Position numbers and translations under genes: made by a program | Assembly: GCA_031292465.1 (NCBI GenBank) | Contig: JARLHB010000314.1 | Coordinates: 1 to 5,393 of the forward strand | Source: Ignavibacteriaceae bacterium | GTDB lineage: Bacteria > Bacteroidota > Ignavibacteria > Ignavibacteriales > Ignavibacteriaceae | DNA length: 5,393 nt | Direction: 5' to 3' | Part shown: positions 1 through 5,028 of the stretch, piece by piece | Layout of the letters: each line of letters opens with the position of its first letter | Position numbering within the stretch: the first letter of the stretch is position 1 | Notes under the pieces: generated by a model | Told to the model about the DNA's origin: nothing | The model's input: only the letters and a program-made list of their open reading frames with translations | The model's database searches: none

Positions 1-834
1 CATGGGCGCTATCCCGGTACAGTTGAAAGCGTTGACGGGGCGCTTATAATTAATGGGAAAAGGATTCTTCTTTTTAGTGAAAAAGATCCGGCACTATTAC
101 CCTGGGCAAGTTTAGGCATTGACCTTGTAATTGAATCTACAGGCCGTTTTACGGATAAACAGAAAGCACAGGCGCATATTGCTGCAGGCGCTAAAAAAGT
201 ACTTATTACTGCTCCGGCAACAGGAGGTGTAAAAACAATTGTTCACGGTGTTAACAATTATTTGATCGGGGGAGATCAGATTTATTCTACTGCCTCATGC
301 ACCACCGGATGTATTGCGCCGGTTCTCTATATACTTAATAAAGAGTTCGGCATTGAGAATGGCTTTATTGCCACGATACATGCATTTACTTCCGACCAGA
401 GATTGCAGGACTTACCACATAAAGACTTACGGCGCGCCAGAGCGGCTTCTTATTCAATCATACCTACAACTACCGGGGCTGCCAGGGCAATTGGCGATGT
501 TTTACCGGAATTAAAAGGTAAGCTGGACGGCTATTCTTACAGGGTACCCGTAATTGATGGCTCCATTGCTGAAATGTCGGTTAACCTGCTTAAAGAAGTT
601 ACCCCCCTGGAAATCAACCGGGTATTAAAAGATTATGCAGAAAATTCGCTGAAGGGCATTCTGGAATATACTGAAGAGCAACTGGTTTCTTCAGACATTA
701 TTGGTAATCCGCATTCTTCAATTGTTGACGGCACTTTAACCAAGTCGATAGGTAAATTGGTTAAAGTAGTTTCCTGGTATGACAATGAATTTGGTATCTC
801 AAACAGGATAGCAGAATTATCGGCTTTACTGTAA
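1..834 (+). CDS. gap: Glyceraldehyde-3-phosphate dehydrogenase, type I (5' end outside the window)
   Basis: Frame 1 is open from the left edge to TAA at 832-834 and gives 277 residues. GAPDHs are about 335 long and the fragment opens with an HGRYPGTV motif found near residue 50 of the family, so roughly 49 residues are missing. The enzyme oxidises and phosphorylates glyceraldehyde-3-phosphate to 1,3-bisphosphoglycerate in glycolysis and gluconeogenesis. Visible are the nucleophile Cys (codon 298-300, fragment residue 100) in ASCTTGC, the catalytic His (codon 379-381, residue 127) exactly 27 residues later as in Cys149/His176, the TTGAA phosphate site near 158-163, Arg181 of RVPV, and WYDNEFG near 259-265. 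Leu-Pro at the 187/188 positions (LPHKDLRR) is the pair associated with NAD rather than NADP use; the N-terminal Asp that would confirm this is off the window. Oddities are Gly for the usual Asn in CTTNC and Ser for Asn in HxxTNDQ. This could be a divergent paralogue. The family call is firm. Confidence 0.97.
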   Translation, partial: HGRYPGTVESVDGALIINGKRILLFSEKDPALLPWASLGIDLVIESTGRFTDKQKAQAHIAAGAKKVLITAPATGGVKTIVHGVNNYLIGGDQIYSTASCTTGCIAPVLYILNKEFGIENGFIATIHAFTSDQRLQDLPHKDLRRARAASYSIIPTTTGAARAIGDVLPELKGKLDGYSYRVPVIDGSIAEMSVNLLKEVTPLEINRVLKDYAENSLKGILEYTEEQLVSSDIIGNPHSSIVDGTLTKSIGKLVKVVSWYDNEFGISNRIAELSALL

Positions 835-860
835 AATAATAAATTGGTAATAACCAGTAA

Positions 861-992
861 CTATAAAACGTCAATCTGACAGTCTTCAAAAGCCTGATTT
901 AATGTTTCAGCTCCGTGCTCAAATATAATCAGGCCTTTATTTATTCGAGCAAATATTTTAAGTATTTTGATATAAAAAATTATATGCCTCAC
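861..992 (-). CDS. Possible 43-residue small protein of unknown function
   Basis: On the minus strand a frame opens after an in-frame TGA, reaches GTG (complement of 990-992) and runs to TAG (complement of 861-863), coding for 43 residues. An AGAGGA sequence precedes the GTG by about 6 nt, a better ribosome-binding signal than most genes here have. The first 17 residues are basic and hydrophobic (rich in Ile, Lys, Phe). The second half reads like ordinary protein (IIFEHGAETLNQAFEDC) and has more G and C than the flanking spacer. I recognise no family. It may be a genuine small gene convergent with gap, a decayed remnant, or a chance frame. An 8-bp inverted repeat lies within it, which also fits a non-coding hairpin. 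Low confidence. Confidence 0.22.
   Translation of the reverse strand: MRHIIFYIKILKIFARINKGLIIFEHGAETLNQAFEDCQIDVL
889..938 (+). terminator. Imperfect hairpin after gap, possible terminator
   Basis: GCCTGATT at 892-899 is perfectly complementary to AATCAGGC at 927-934. Beyond it, AAA at 889-891 can pair with TTT at 936-938 if C935 bulges out. A T-rich run (TTTATTTATT) follows. The loop is long, 27 nt, which weakens the case for a classical intrinsic terminator. Its position about 55 nt after the gap stop, with the next gene more than 110 nt away, fits transcription ending between gap and pgeF. The hairpin lies inside the possible minus-strand small ORF at 861-992, so the two readings compete. 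Confidence 0.35.
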
Positions 993-1056
993 AATTTTTC
1001 CTCTTCAAATTTTTCTTAAATTACAACCTCAAATTTCTAATAATAATAGATTCACA

Positions 1057-1797
1057 ATGAGTATAGCGCTAATCAGATCAAGGCTGTTAAAAAAATATCC
1101 TGAAATTATTTTCGGCTTCAGCACAAAAATCGGCGGGGAAAGGGAAGCGCCGTATTATTTTAATATGTCGCATTCCGTTGGCGACGATGATGCGGTTGTT
1201 GATGAAAACCGCAAACTGCTGTTTGAAATGCTTGACCTTGGAGTGGATAAAGTTGCCTGGCAGCATCAGGTTCATGGTGATAAAATTACTTACGTTAACC
1301 AAAGCGGAAACTGCGGTAACAGCGATGCAATGATAACAGATAAACCGGGCCTGGGGCTGGCAATTAGTACAGCGGACTGTACTTCGGTATTTATCTACGA
1401 TAAGAAACAAAAAGTTATTGCTGCGGTTCATTCAGGCTGGCGCGGCACACAGCAAAAAATAGTACTAAAAACGCTTGAAAAGCTAATAAATGAATTTAAT
1501 TCTTTGCCTGAGAATCTTATAGCATATATTGGCCCTTCAGTTAGCCAAAAAAACTATGAAGTGGGGCCTGAAGTGGCAGAGCAGTTTGACGGAAAATACA
1601 CTATTCCGCAAGGGGATAAATTCCTGCTTAATGTTGCCGGAAATAATTATGATATGCTGTTAGATTTTGGCCTAAATGAGGAAAACCTGCAAATTTCGAA
1701 CTATTGCAGCTATGAACTGGAAGAACTTTTACATTCATACAGAAGGGACGGGCTTCATTCAGGGCGGGCATTGGGTATTATTGCCATGAAAGGTTGA
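1057..1797 (+). CDS. pgeF: Peptidoglycan editing factor PgeF (YfiH/YlmD, multi-copper polyphenol oxidase family)
   Basis: The 246-residue product matches the single-domain YfiH/YlmD/LACC1 family in length and motifs. The zinc-site residues are His73 (HQVHG, 70-74), Cys108 (STADC, 104-108) and His125 (HSGWRGT, 125-131); the 17-residue Cys-His spacing is the family norm. YIGPSVSQKNYEVGPEV (158-173) and the C-terminal SYRRDGLHSGRALGI (227-241) are also typical. Members were first called laccases. Bacterial PgeF is now known to remove UDP-MurNAc carrying L-Ser in place of L-Ala, keeping the wrong residue out of peptidoglycan; related proteins show purine nucleoside phosphorylase and adenosine deaminase activity. 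It is cytoplasmic, with no signal peptide. The ATG at 1057 is chosen because the protein aligns from its first residues; no clear Shine-Dalgarno precedes it. A weak promoter-like pair, TTGATA (967-972) and CACAAT (990-995) with a 17-nt spacer, lies about 60 nt upstream. It leads the block running to the glycosyltransferase. Confidence 0.95.
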   Translation: MSIALIRSRLLKKYPEIIFGFSTKIGGEREAPYYFNMSHSVGDDDAVVDENRKLLFEMLDLGVDKVAWQHQVHGDKITYVNQSGNCGNSDAMITDKPGLGLAISTADCTSVFIYDKKQKVIAAVHSGWRGTQQKIVLKTLEKLINEFNSLPENLIAYIGPSVSQKNYEVGPEVAEQFDGKYTIPQGDKFLLNVAGNNYDMLLDFGLNEENLQISNYCSYELEELLHSYRRDGLHSGRALGIIAMKG

Positions 1798-1815
1798 TTC
1801 TTAGAGCGGGTTAGT

Positions 1816-1869
1816 ATGGAAATTGTTAAATTACAGGTCGAAATTTTAAAGTTTTCTGTGGATATTTAA
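1816..1869 (+). CDS. Possible 17-codon leader ORF coupled to folB
   Basis: The 71-nt gap between pgeF and folB contains ATG at 1816, in the pgeF reading frame beyond its stop, followed by 17 sense codons and TAA at 1867-1869. The last A of that stop is the first A of the folB ATG (TAATG), the arrangement usual for translational coupling. An SD-like AGAGCGGG lies shortly upstream, whereas folB itself has no visible ribosome-binding site. The peptide resembles no family I know. The short length makes chance likely; if real, its role would be to deliver ribosomes to folB. Confidence 0.2.
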   Translation: MEIVKLQVEILKFSVDI

Positions 1870-2240
1870 TGTTGAATATTATTAGAATAAAAAGAGCTGT
1901 TTTTTATGCATATCACGGAGTGCTTTCTGAAGAACAAAGCGTAGGTGGTAAGTTTGAAGCTGATGTTGATATTTATACAAGTTTTCATGATGCTGCAGAA
2001 AAAGATGAGTTAAAGCAAACTGTTAATTATGATAAGGCTTATAAGTATGTTTACCAGCTTGCTCTTGAACAAAAATATCATTTAATTGAAACACTGGCGA
2101 TTAAAATAGCTGACGGTTTGTTGGTTAAGTTCTCCAAAATTGAAAAAGTTGCCGTAAGGATAAGGAAGAATAATCCCCCTCTTGGTGGTTTGGTTGATTG
2201 CGTTGAGGTTGAGGTTATTAAAAGCAGGGATGAGTTATAA
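1869..2240 (+). CDS. folB: Dihydroneopterin aldolase FolB
   Basis: The 123-residue protein has the standard length of dihydroneopterin aldolase, which splits 7,8-dihydroneopterin into 6-hydroxymethyl-7,8-dihydropterin and glycolaldehyde (and may epimerise it) in tetrahydrofolate synthesis. The family usually works as an octamer in the cytoplasm. The tunnelling-fold signature is clear: FYAYHGVLSEEQSVGGKFE (12-30), VNYDKAY (52-58), HLIETLA (71-77) and RIRKNNPPLGG (97-107). Glu22, Tyr54, Glu74 and Lys100 fall at the same numbers as the active-site residues I recall for the Staphylococcus aureus enzyme, which supports both the function and the ATG at 1869. No strong Shine-Dalgarno precedes that ATG; it overlaps the TAA of a 17-codon ORF as TAATG. 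The next step of the pathway, folK, starts about 80 nt downstream. Confidence 0.96.
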   Translation: MLNIIRIKRAVFYAYHGVLSEEQSVGGKFEADVDIYTSFHDAAEKDELKQTVNYDKAYKYVYQLALEQKYHLIETLAIKIADGLLVKFSKIEKVAVRIRKNNPPLGGLVDCVEVEVIKSRDEL

Positions 2241-2272
2241 GATTCAAAGATTGAAAAATTAAAAGATTAGAT
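2241..2272. repeat. Degenerate 8-bp periodic repeat (GATTNAAA) upstream of folK
   Basis: Directly after the folB stop the sequence reads as four 8-bp units in register: GATTCAAA, GATTGAAA, AATTAAAA and GATTAGAT. The consensus is GATTNAAA. Another AAAAGAT follows at 2281-2287. A weak 5-bp stem, AGATT (2264-2268) with AATCT (2276-2280), is also present but has no T tail. Simple periodic A/T-rich repeats are common in spacers of AT-rich bacteria; no function is evident. Confidence 0.4.
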
Positions 2273-2322
2273 AACAATCTAAAAGATATAGTTCGTTTGA
2301 TAAAGTATTACCGGGTGATTAA

Positions 2323-2823
2323 ATTCAGAATATTGTTTACATAGGATTAGGTTCAAATAAGGGAAATAAGCTTGAATATTTACGCCGGGCAGTGATAAAA
2401 TTAAACGAAACTCCCGGTTCCCATGTTATCAGAAGTTCTTCTGTTTATGAAACAAAACCTTTTGGATATAAAGATCAGGAGAATTTTCTTAACGCGGCAA
2501 TAGAAGTATCAACAGAAAGCCCCCTGCTTGAAGTTATTGACTGCCTAAAAAGGATTGAAAAAGAGCTTGGAAGAGTGCCAAGTGAAAGATGGGGCCCGCG
2601 GGAAATTGATTTGGACCTTTTATTTTATAATGATGTAGTCTTTTCAAATGAGAAAGTTACGGTTCCCCACAAAGAAGTTGCAAGCAGGGATTTTGTACTT
2701 GTTCCGTTGTGTGAAATAATTCCCGGTTTTATTCACCCTGCATTAAATCTAAAAATTTGTGATATTTGCATAAGCGATACGGAAAAATATATAGTAAAGA
2801 AATTATCAGATACAATTCTTTAA
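2323..2823 (+). CDS. folK: 6-hydroxymethyl-7,8-dihydropterin pyrophosphokinase FolK (HPPK), apparent ATT start
   Basis: HPPK transfers pyrophosphate from ATP to 6-hydroxymethyl-7,8-dihydropterin, the product of FolB, making the substrate for dihydropteroate synthase. Read from 2323 the protein has 166 residues, a normal HPPK length. Motifs are NIVYIGLGSNKGN (3-15, pterin-binding N-terminus), SSVYETKPFG (39-48), ENFLNAA (53-59), the signature RWGPREIDLDLL (89-100) with Mg-binding Asp96 and Asp98, and PHKEVASRDFVLVPL (115-129). The start is unusual: TAA at 2320-2322 closes the frame and the next codons are ATT CAG AAT ATT GTT TAC. No ATG, GTG or TTG occurs in frame until GTG at 2392, which would remove 23 residues including GLGSN. 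ATT at 2323 sits where the initiator Met belongs, and GGTGAT (2314-2319) could pair with the 16S tail. A sequence error is the alternative; an automatic caller may choose 2392. The stop is 16 nt before the kinase gene. Confidence 0.93.
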   Translation: MQNIVYIGLGSNKGNKLEYLRRAVIKLNETPGSHVIRSSSVYETKPFGYKDQENFLNAAIEVSTESPLLEVIDCLKRIEKELGRVPSERWGPREIDLDLLFYNDVVFSNEKVTVPHKEVASRDFVLVPLCEIIPGFIHPALNLKICDICISDTEKYIVKKLSDTIL

Positions 2824-2839
2824 TCAAGCGGAATTAACA

Positions 2840-3502
2840 GTGGACGAAATATCCGGAGTACAGTACATTGCAATAGAAGGCGTAATCGGCGCAGGAAAGA
2901 CATCTCTTGCAAAAAAACTAAAAGAGAAATTAAACGCCGAGCTTATATTGGAGCAATTTGAAGTTAATCCTTTCCTGGAAAAATTTTATTCCGACAGGAG
3001 AAGATTTGCATTTCAAACACAGATGTTTTTCCTAGTAAACAGGTTTAAACAGCAGCAGGAACTTAACCAGGAAAATTTATTTACAGAGTATATTGTCTGC
3101 GACTATGTCTTCGATAAAGATAAAATTTTTGCTTATATGAATTTAAGCGGAGAAGAATTAAAACTTTATGAAACGTTATTCCCGCTTCTTTCAAGAAACC
3201 TGCGAAAACCCGATCTGGTGGTATACCTGCAGTCAAGCATGGACAGGCTTATGTACAATATTAAAAGAAGGAACCGGAAAATAGAGCGGAATCTTACAAG
3301 AAGTTACATTGAAGAACTTGTAGAGGCATATAATCACTTCTTTTTCAGATACAAAGATACTCCGCTTATTATAGTTAATTCCAGCGAAATAGATTTTGTG
3401 AACAGCGACAATGACTTTGATGAATTATTTAAGCAAATTTTTAGGGAAGACAGAGCGTTTACTGAATATTTTAAACCTGAATCCAAAAGGATAGATGAGT
3501 AA
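2840..3502 (+). CDS. Deoxynucleoside kinase family protein (dNK, P-loop)
   Basis: This 220-residue protein has the layout of the deoxynucleoside kinase family (deoxyadenosine, deoxyguanosine and deoxycytidine kinases), which phosphorylate salvaged deoxynucleosides at the 5' position using ATP. The Walker A loop is GVIGAGKTS (14-22). FQTQMFFLVNRFKQ (58-71) carries the base-contacting Gln region. DYVFDKDKIFA (88-98) follows the strand bearing the expected catalytic acid, Asp88. PDLVVYLQ (124-131) is a core strand, and RRNRKIERN (143-151) is the Arg-rich lid typical of the family. The base specificity cannot be read with confidence. It begins at GTG (2840), 16 nt after folK, placed correctly just before the IAIEG strand; no ATG lies upstream in frame. 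I recall folK and this kinase occurring fused in some Bacteroidota; here they are separate genes in different frames. The stop overlaps the next start as TAATG. Confidence 0.88.
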   Translation: MDEISGVQYIAIEGVIGAGKTSLAKKLKEKLNAELILEQFEVNPFLEKFYSDRRRFAFQTQMFFLVNRFKQQQELNQENLFTEYIVCDYVFDKDKIFAYMNLSGEELKLYETLFPLLSRNLRKPDLVVYLQSSMDRLMYNIKRRNRKIERNLTRSYIEELVEAYNHFFFRYKDTPLIIVNSSEIDFVNSDNDFDELFKQIFREDRAFTEYFKPESKRIDE

Positions 3503-3705
3503 TGTTTGAGTTGTTTATTTGGTGTATAATTATTTATGTCATATTTAAAGTAATGAAAGTATTTTTAAGATTCTTTATACCTGAAATGAAGGGCAAAGAA
3601 GAGCGCAGGCAAACCAAACCACCCGAATCAAAGTTCAAGGATGCGGAAGAAGTTGATTTTATTGAGATAAAGTCTGATAAAAAAGACGGAAAAGATCAAG
3701 AATAA
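3502..3705 (+). CDS. Small single-pass membrane protein, unknown function
   Basis: The gene codes for 67 residues. Residues 2-26 are strongly hydrophobic (Phe, Ile, Val, Leu, Trp, Tyr) with two lysines, consistent with one N-terminal membrane anchor. From about residue 29 the tail is highly charged, first basic (KGKEERRQTK) then acidic (DAEEVDFIEI), and ends in a Lys/Asp-rich stretch; it should be soluble and probably disordered. This plan, short anchor plus a tail with an acidic xEEVDFxE patch, recalls small uncharacterised proteins of Bacteroidota (DUF4834-like), but I cannot assign the family firmly. ATG at 3502 overlaps the kinase stop (TAATG), and AAGGA at 3487-3491 lies 10 nt upstream, a reasonable ribosome-binding site. 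The tight packing between kinase and glycosyltransferase genes argues that it is translated. No function is claimed. Confidence 0.8.
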   Translation: MFELFIWCIIIYVIFKVMKVFLRFFIPEMKGKEERRQTKPPESKFKDAEEVDFIEIKSDKKDGKDQE

Positions 3706-3710
3706 TCCGA

Positions 3711-4799
3711 ATGGCTGCTAATAATATCTTCTCTAACTTAATATATTCTTTGTTTAAAAGGATATTGGCAGTTCCTGAAAATAAAAGCCTTGATTTGGGA
3801 AAACCTGAGAAGGTACTTTTAGTCCGGCAGCATAACCAGCTTGGAGACATGCTTGCAGGCGTTTCAATTTTAAGAGCAGTAAAAGAAACATATCCGGGAT
3901 GCAGTTTAACTGTAATTGTAAGCCCGGAAAATTATTTGGGGCTTGTAAAAAATAAGTATATTGATAAGCTTTTTGTATTTGACAAGAAAAAAATTTTCAT
4001 CCCGTCTTATTTTTCTGAATTGTTGAAATTATTGCGTGAATCTTATGATGTGGCAATTGTACCTGTCACGGTTTCAATTTCTTTTACAAGTAATTTGTTA
4101 GCCCGATTAGCTAATGCAAAAACAAGAATAGGCCCTTTATGCCTTAACGGTAAAGAGAATAAAAGCTATTTCTTATTTGACCGGCGCGTAGCTATTGATT
4201 GGCGCAAACATCCCGATGCTAATGTTGCAGATATAATACTGGATATTGTAAGGCCTTTTGGAATAAGTACAAATAATTATCTCTCGGAAATAACCTTCAG
4301 TAATAAAGATATTGAAACAGCTCAGAAATTTATTTCCGGGATAAAGTCCGGCAATGATGGTTTGGTGATAGGCCTGCATGTTGGAGCTGGGAAAATACCG
4401 AACCGGTGGTCGCTTGATAAGTACGTAGCTTTAATGGAAAAGCTAAATAAAAATTACGGCGCTAAATTTTATCTAACCGGAACTACTTCAGATAAAGAAG
4501 AAATTGATTATATAAAATCCAAAACGGCATTTACAACCGGATTATTTATCAATAAACAAATAACCGAAGTAGCGGCTCTGATTTCATTATCTGATCTTTT
4601 CGTTTCTAATGATACGGGGATAATGCATGTCGCAGGTACTACAAATACGCCGCAGGTTTCTATTTTCGGGCCGACGAATCCGTTCAACTGGGCGCCAGTA
4701 GGAAGTAATAAGTTATTTATCAGAAAATCCGAAATGATTGATGATGTAACAGTTGATGATGTTTATGAATTATGTGTATCGATTTTAAGAGAAAAGTAA
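3711..4799 (+). CDS. Glycosyltransferase family 9 protein (ADP-heptose:LPS heptosyltransferase-like)
   Basis: The 362-residue product has the two Rossmann-like halves of GT-B enzymes of family 9, which transfer heptose or other sugars from ADP-sugars to the lipopolysaccharide core at the inner face of the cytoplasmic membrane. The N-terminal half starts with KVLLVRQHNQLGDMLAG (34-50); Asp46 of LGD is the position of the proposed catalytic base in WaaC/WaaF. The C-terminal half has IGLHVGAGK (220-228) and RWSLDKYVAL (232-241), then FYLTGTTSDKEE (253-264), SNDTGIMHVAG (299-309), the nucleotide-sugar signature, and VSIFGPTNPFNWAP (316-329). Residues 6-21 are amphipathic and could touch the membrane. 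The sugar donor and acceptor cannot be read from the sequence, and GT9 includes non-heptose enzymes. ATG at 3711 lies 5 nt after the previous stop, so the two are probably cotranslated. A hairpin about 95 nt downstream suggests the transcript ends here. Confidence 0.92.
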   Translation: MAANNIFSNLIYSLFKRILAVPENKSLDLGKPEKVLLVRQHNQLGDMLAGVSILRAVKETYPGCSLTVIVSPENYLGLVKNKYIDKLFVFDKKKIFIPSYFSELLKLLRESYDVAIVPVTVSISFTSNLLARLANAKTRIGPLCLNGKENKSYFLFDRRVAIDWRKHPDANVADIILDIVRPFGISTNNYLSEITFSNKDIETAQKFISGIKSGNDGLVIGLHVGAGKIPNRWSLDKYVALMEKLNKNYGAKFYLTGTTSDKEEIDYIKSKTAFTTGLFINKQITEVAALISLSDLFVSNDTGIMHVAGTTNTPQVSIFGPTNPFNWAPVGSNKLFIRKSEMIDDVTVDDVYELCVSILREK

Positions 4800-4891
4800 T
4801 TATTAAAGTAAAGCGTTAAAGAAAAGAATATAAATCCAATCTTGTTTTAATAATTAACGAAATTTATTTTTAGTGTAATCATTTATAAATT

Positions 4892-4914
4892 TAAAAACAG
4901 TAAAACTGTTTTTA
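4892..4914 (+). terminator. Perfect 10-bp hairpin after the glycosyltransferase gene
   Basis: TAAAAACAGT (4892-4901) is followed by a 3-nt AAA loop and ACTGTTTTTA (4905-4914), a perfect inverted repeat. The descending arm contains five consecutive T, giving the hairpin-plus-U shape of an intrinsic terminator; the A run on the other arm would let it work in both directions. Only two pairs are G-C, so it is weaker than a classical terminator. The location between two co-directional genes with a 229-nt gap fits the end of the pgeF-to-glycosyltransferase transcript. Confidence 0.5.
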
Positions 4915-4980
4915 TTAAAGAGTTAAATTTTCCTAAAAGGGATAGGCCTGCGTGCTAACCATTGGCTTTGGTTTTTAACT

Positions 4981-4986
4981 TATAAT
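4981..4986 (+). promoter_or_regulatory. Candidate -10 box for the ppx gene
   Basis: A perfect TATAAT sits 42 nt before the ppx ATG and after the likely terminator, where a promoter is expected. No convincing -35 element lies 16-18 nt upstream. TTTG at 4967-4970 is only 10 nt away, short of the about 19-nt spacing of the Bacteroidota TTTG/TAnnTTTG promoter. In such AT-rich sequence a TATAAT can occur by chance. A small stem, AACCA (4957-4961) with TGGTT (4969-4973), lies just upstream and may be a second weak terminator or nothing. Confidence 0.25.
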
Positions 4987-5028
4987 TTATTCTTATTTAT
5001 CAAATCAGGAAAGACTATATTACAAAAA

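Noticed and set aside
314..514. 66-residue plus-strand frame inside gap
   Set aside because: It overlaps the GAPDH catalytic region out of frame; the GAPDH reading is unambiguous.
1..834. Erythrose-4-phosphate dehydrogenase (Epd) instead of GAPDH
   Set aside because: The motifs HAFTSDQRLQDLPHKDLRRARAA and SIIPTTTGAA are of GAPDH type; Epd has a different His-loop and phosphate-site sequence.
1087..1431. 114-residue open frame on the minus strand opposite pgeF
   Set aside because: It lies wholly antisense to a motif-complete PgeF and shows no recognisable domain; it is a shadow of the coding strand.
2392..2823. GTG at 2392 as the folK start
   Set aside because: It would drop 23 residues including the conserved YIGLGSN segment, which is plainly coded in frame upstream.
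3659..3850. 63-residue minus-strand frame across the membrane-protein/glycosyltransferase junction
   Set aside because: It is antisense to two supported genes and shows no family features.
4173..4379. 68-residue minus-strand frame inside the glycosyltransferase gene
   Set aside because: It is antisense to the GT9 coding region, with no motif support.
4957..4976. AACCA/TGGTT hairpin followed by TTT as a terminator
   Set aside because: The stem is only 5 bp with a 7-nt loop; the perfect hairpin at 4892-4914 is a much better candidate.
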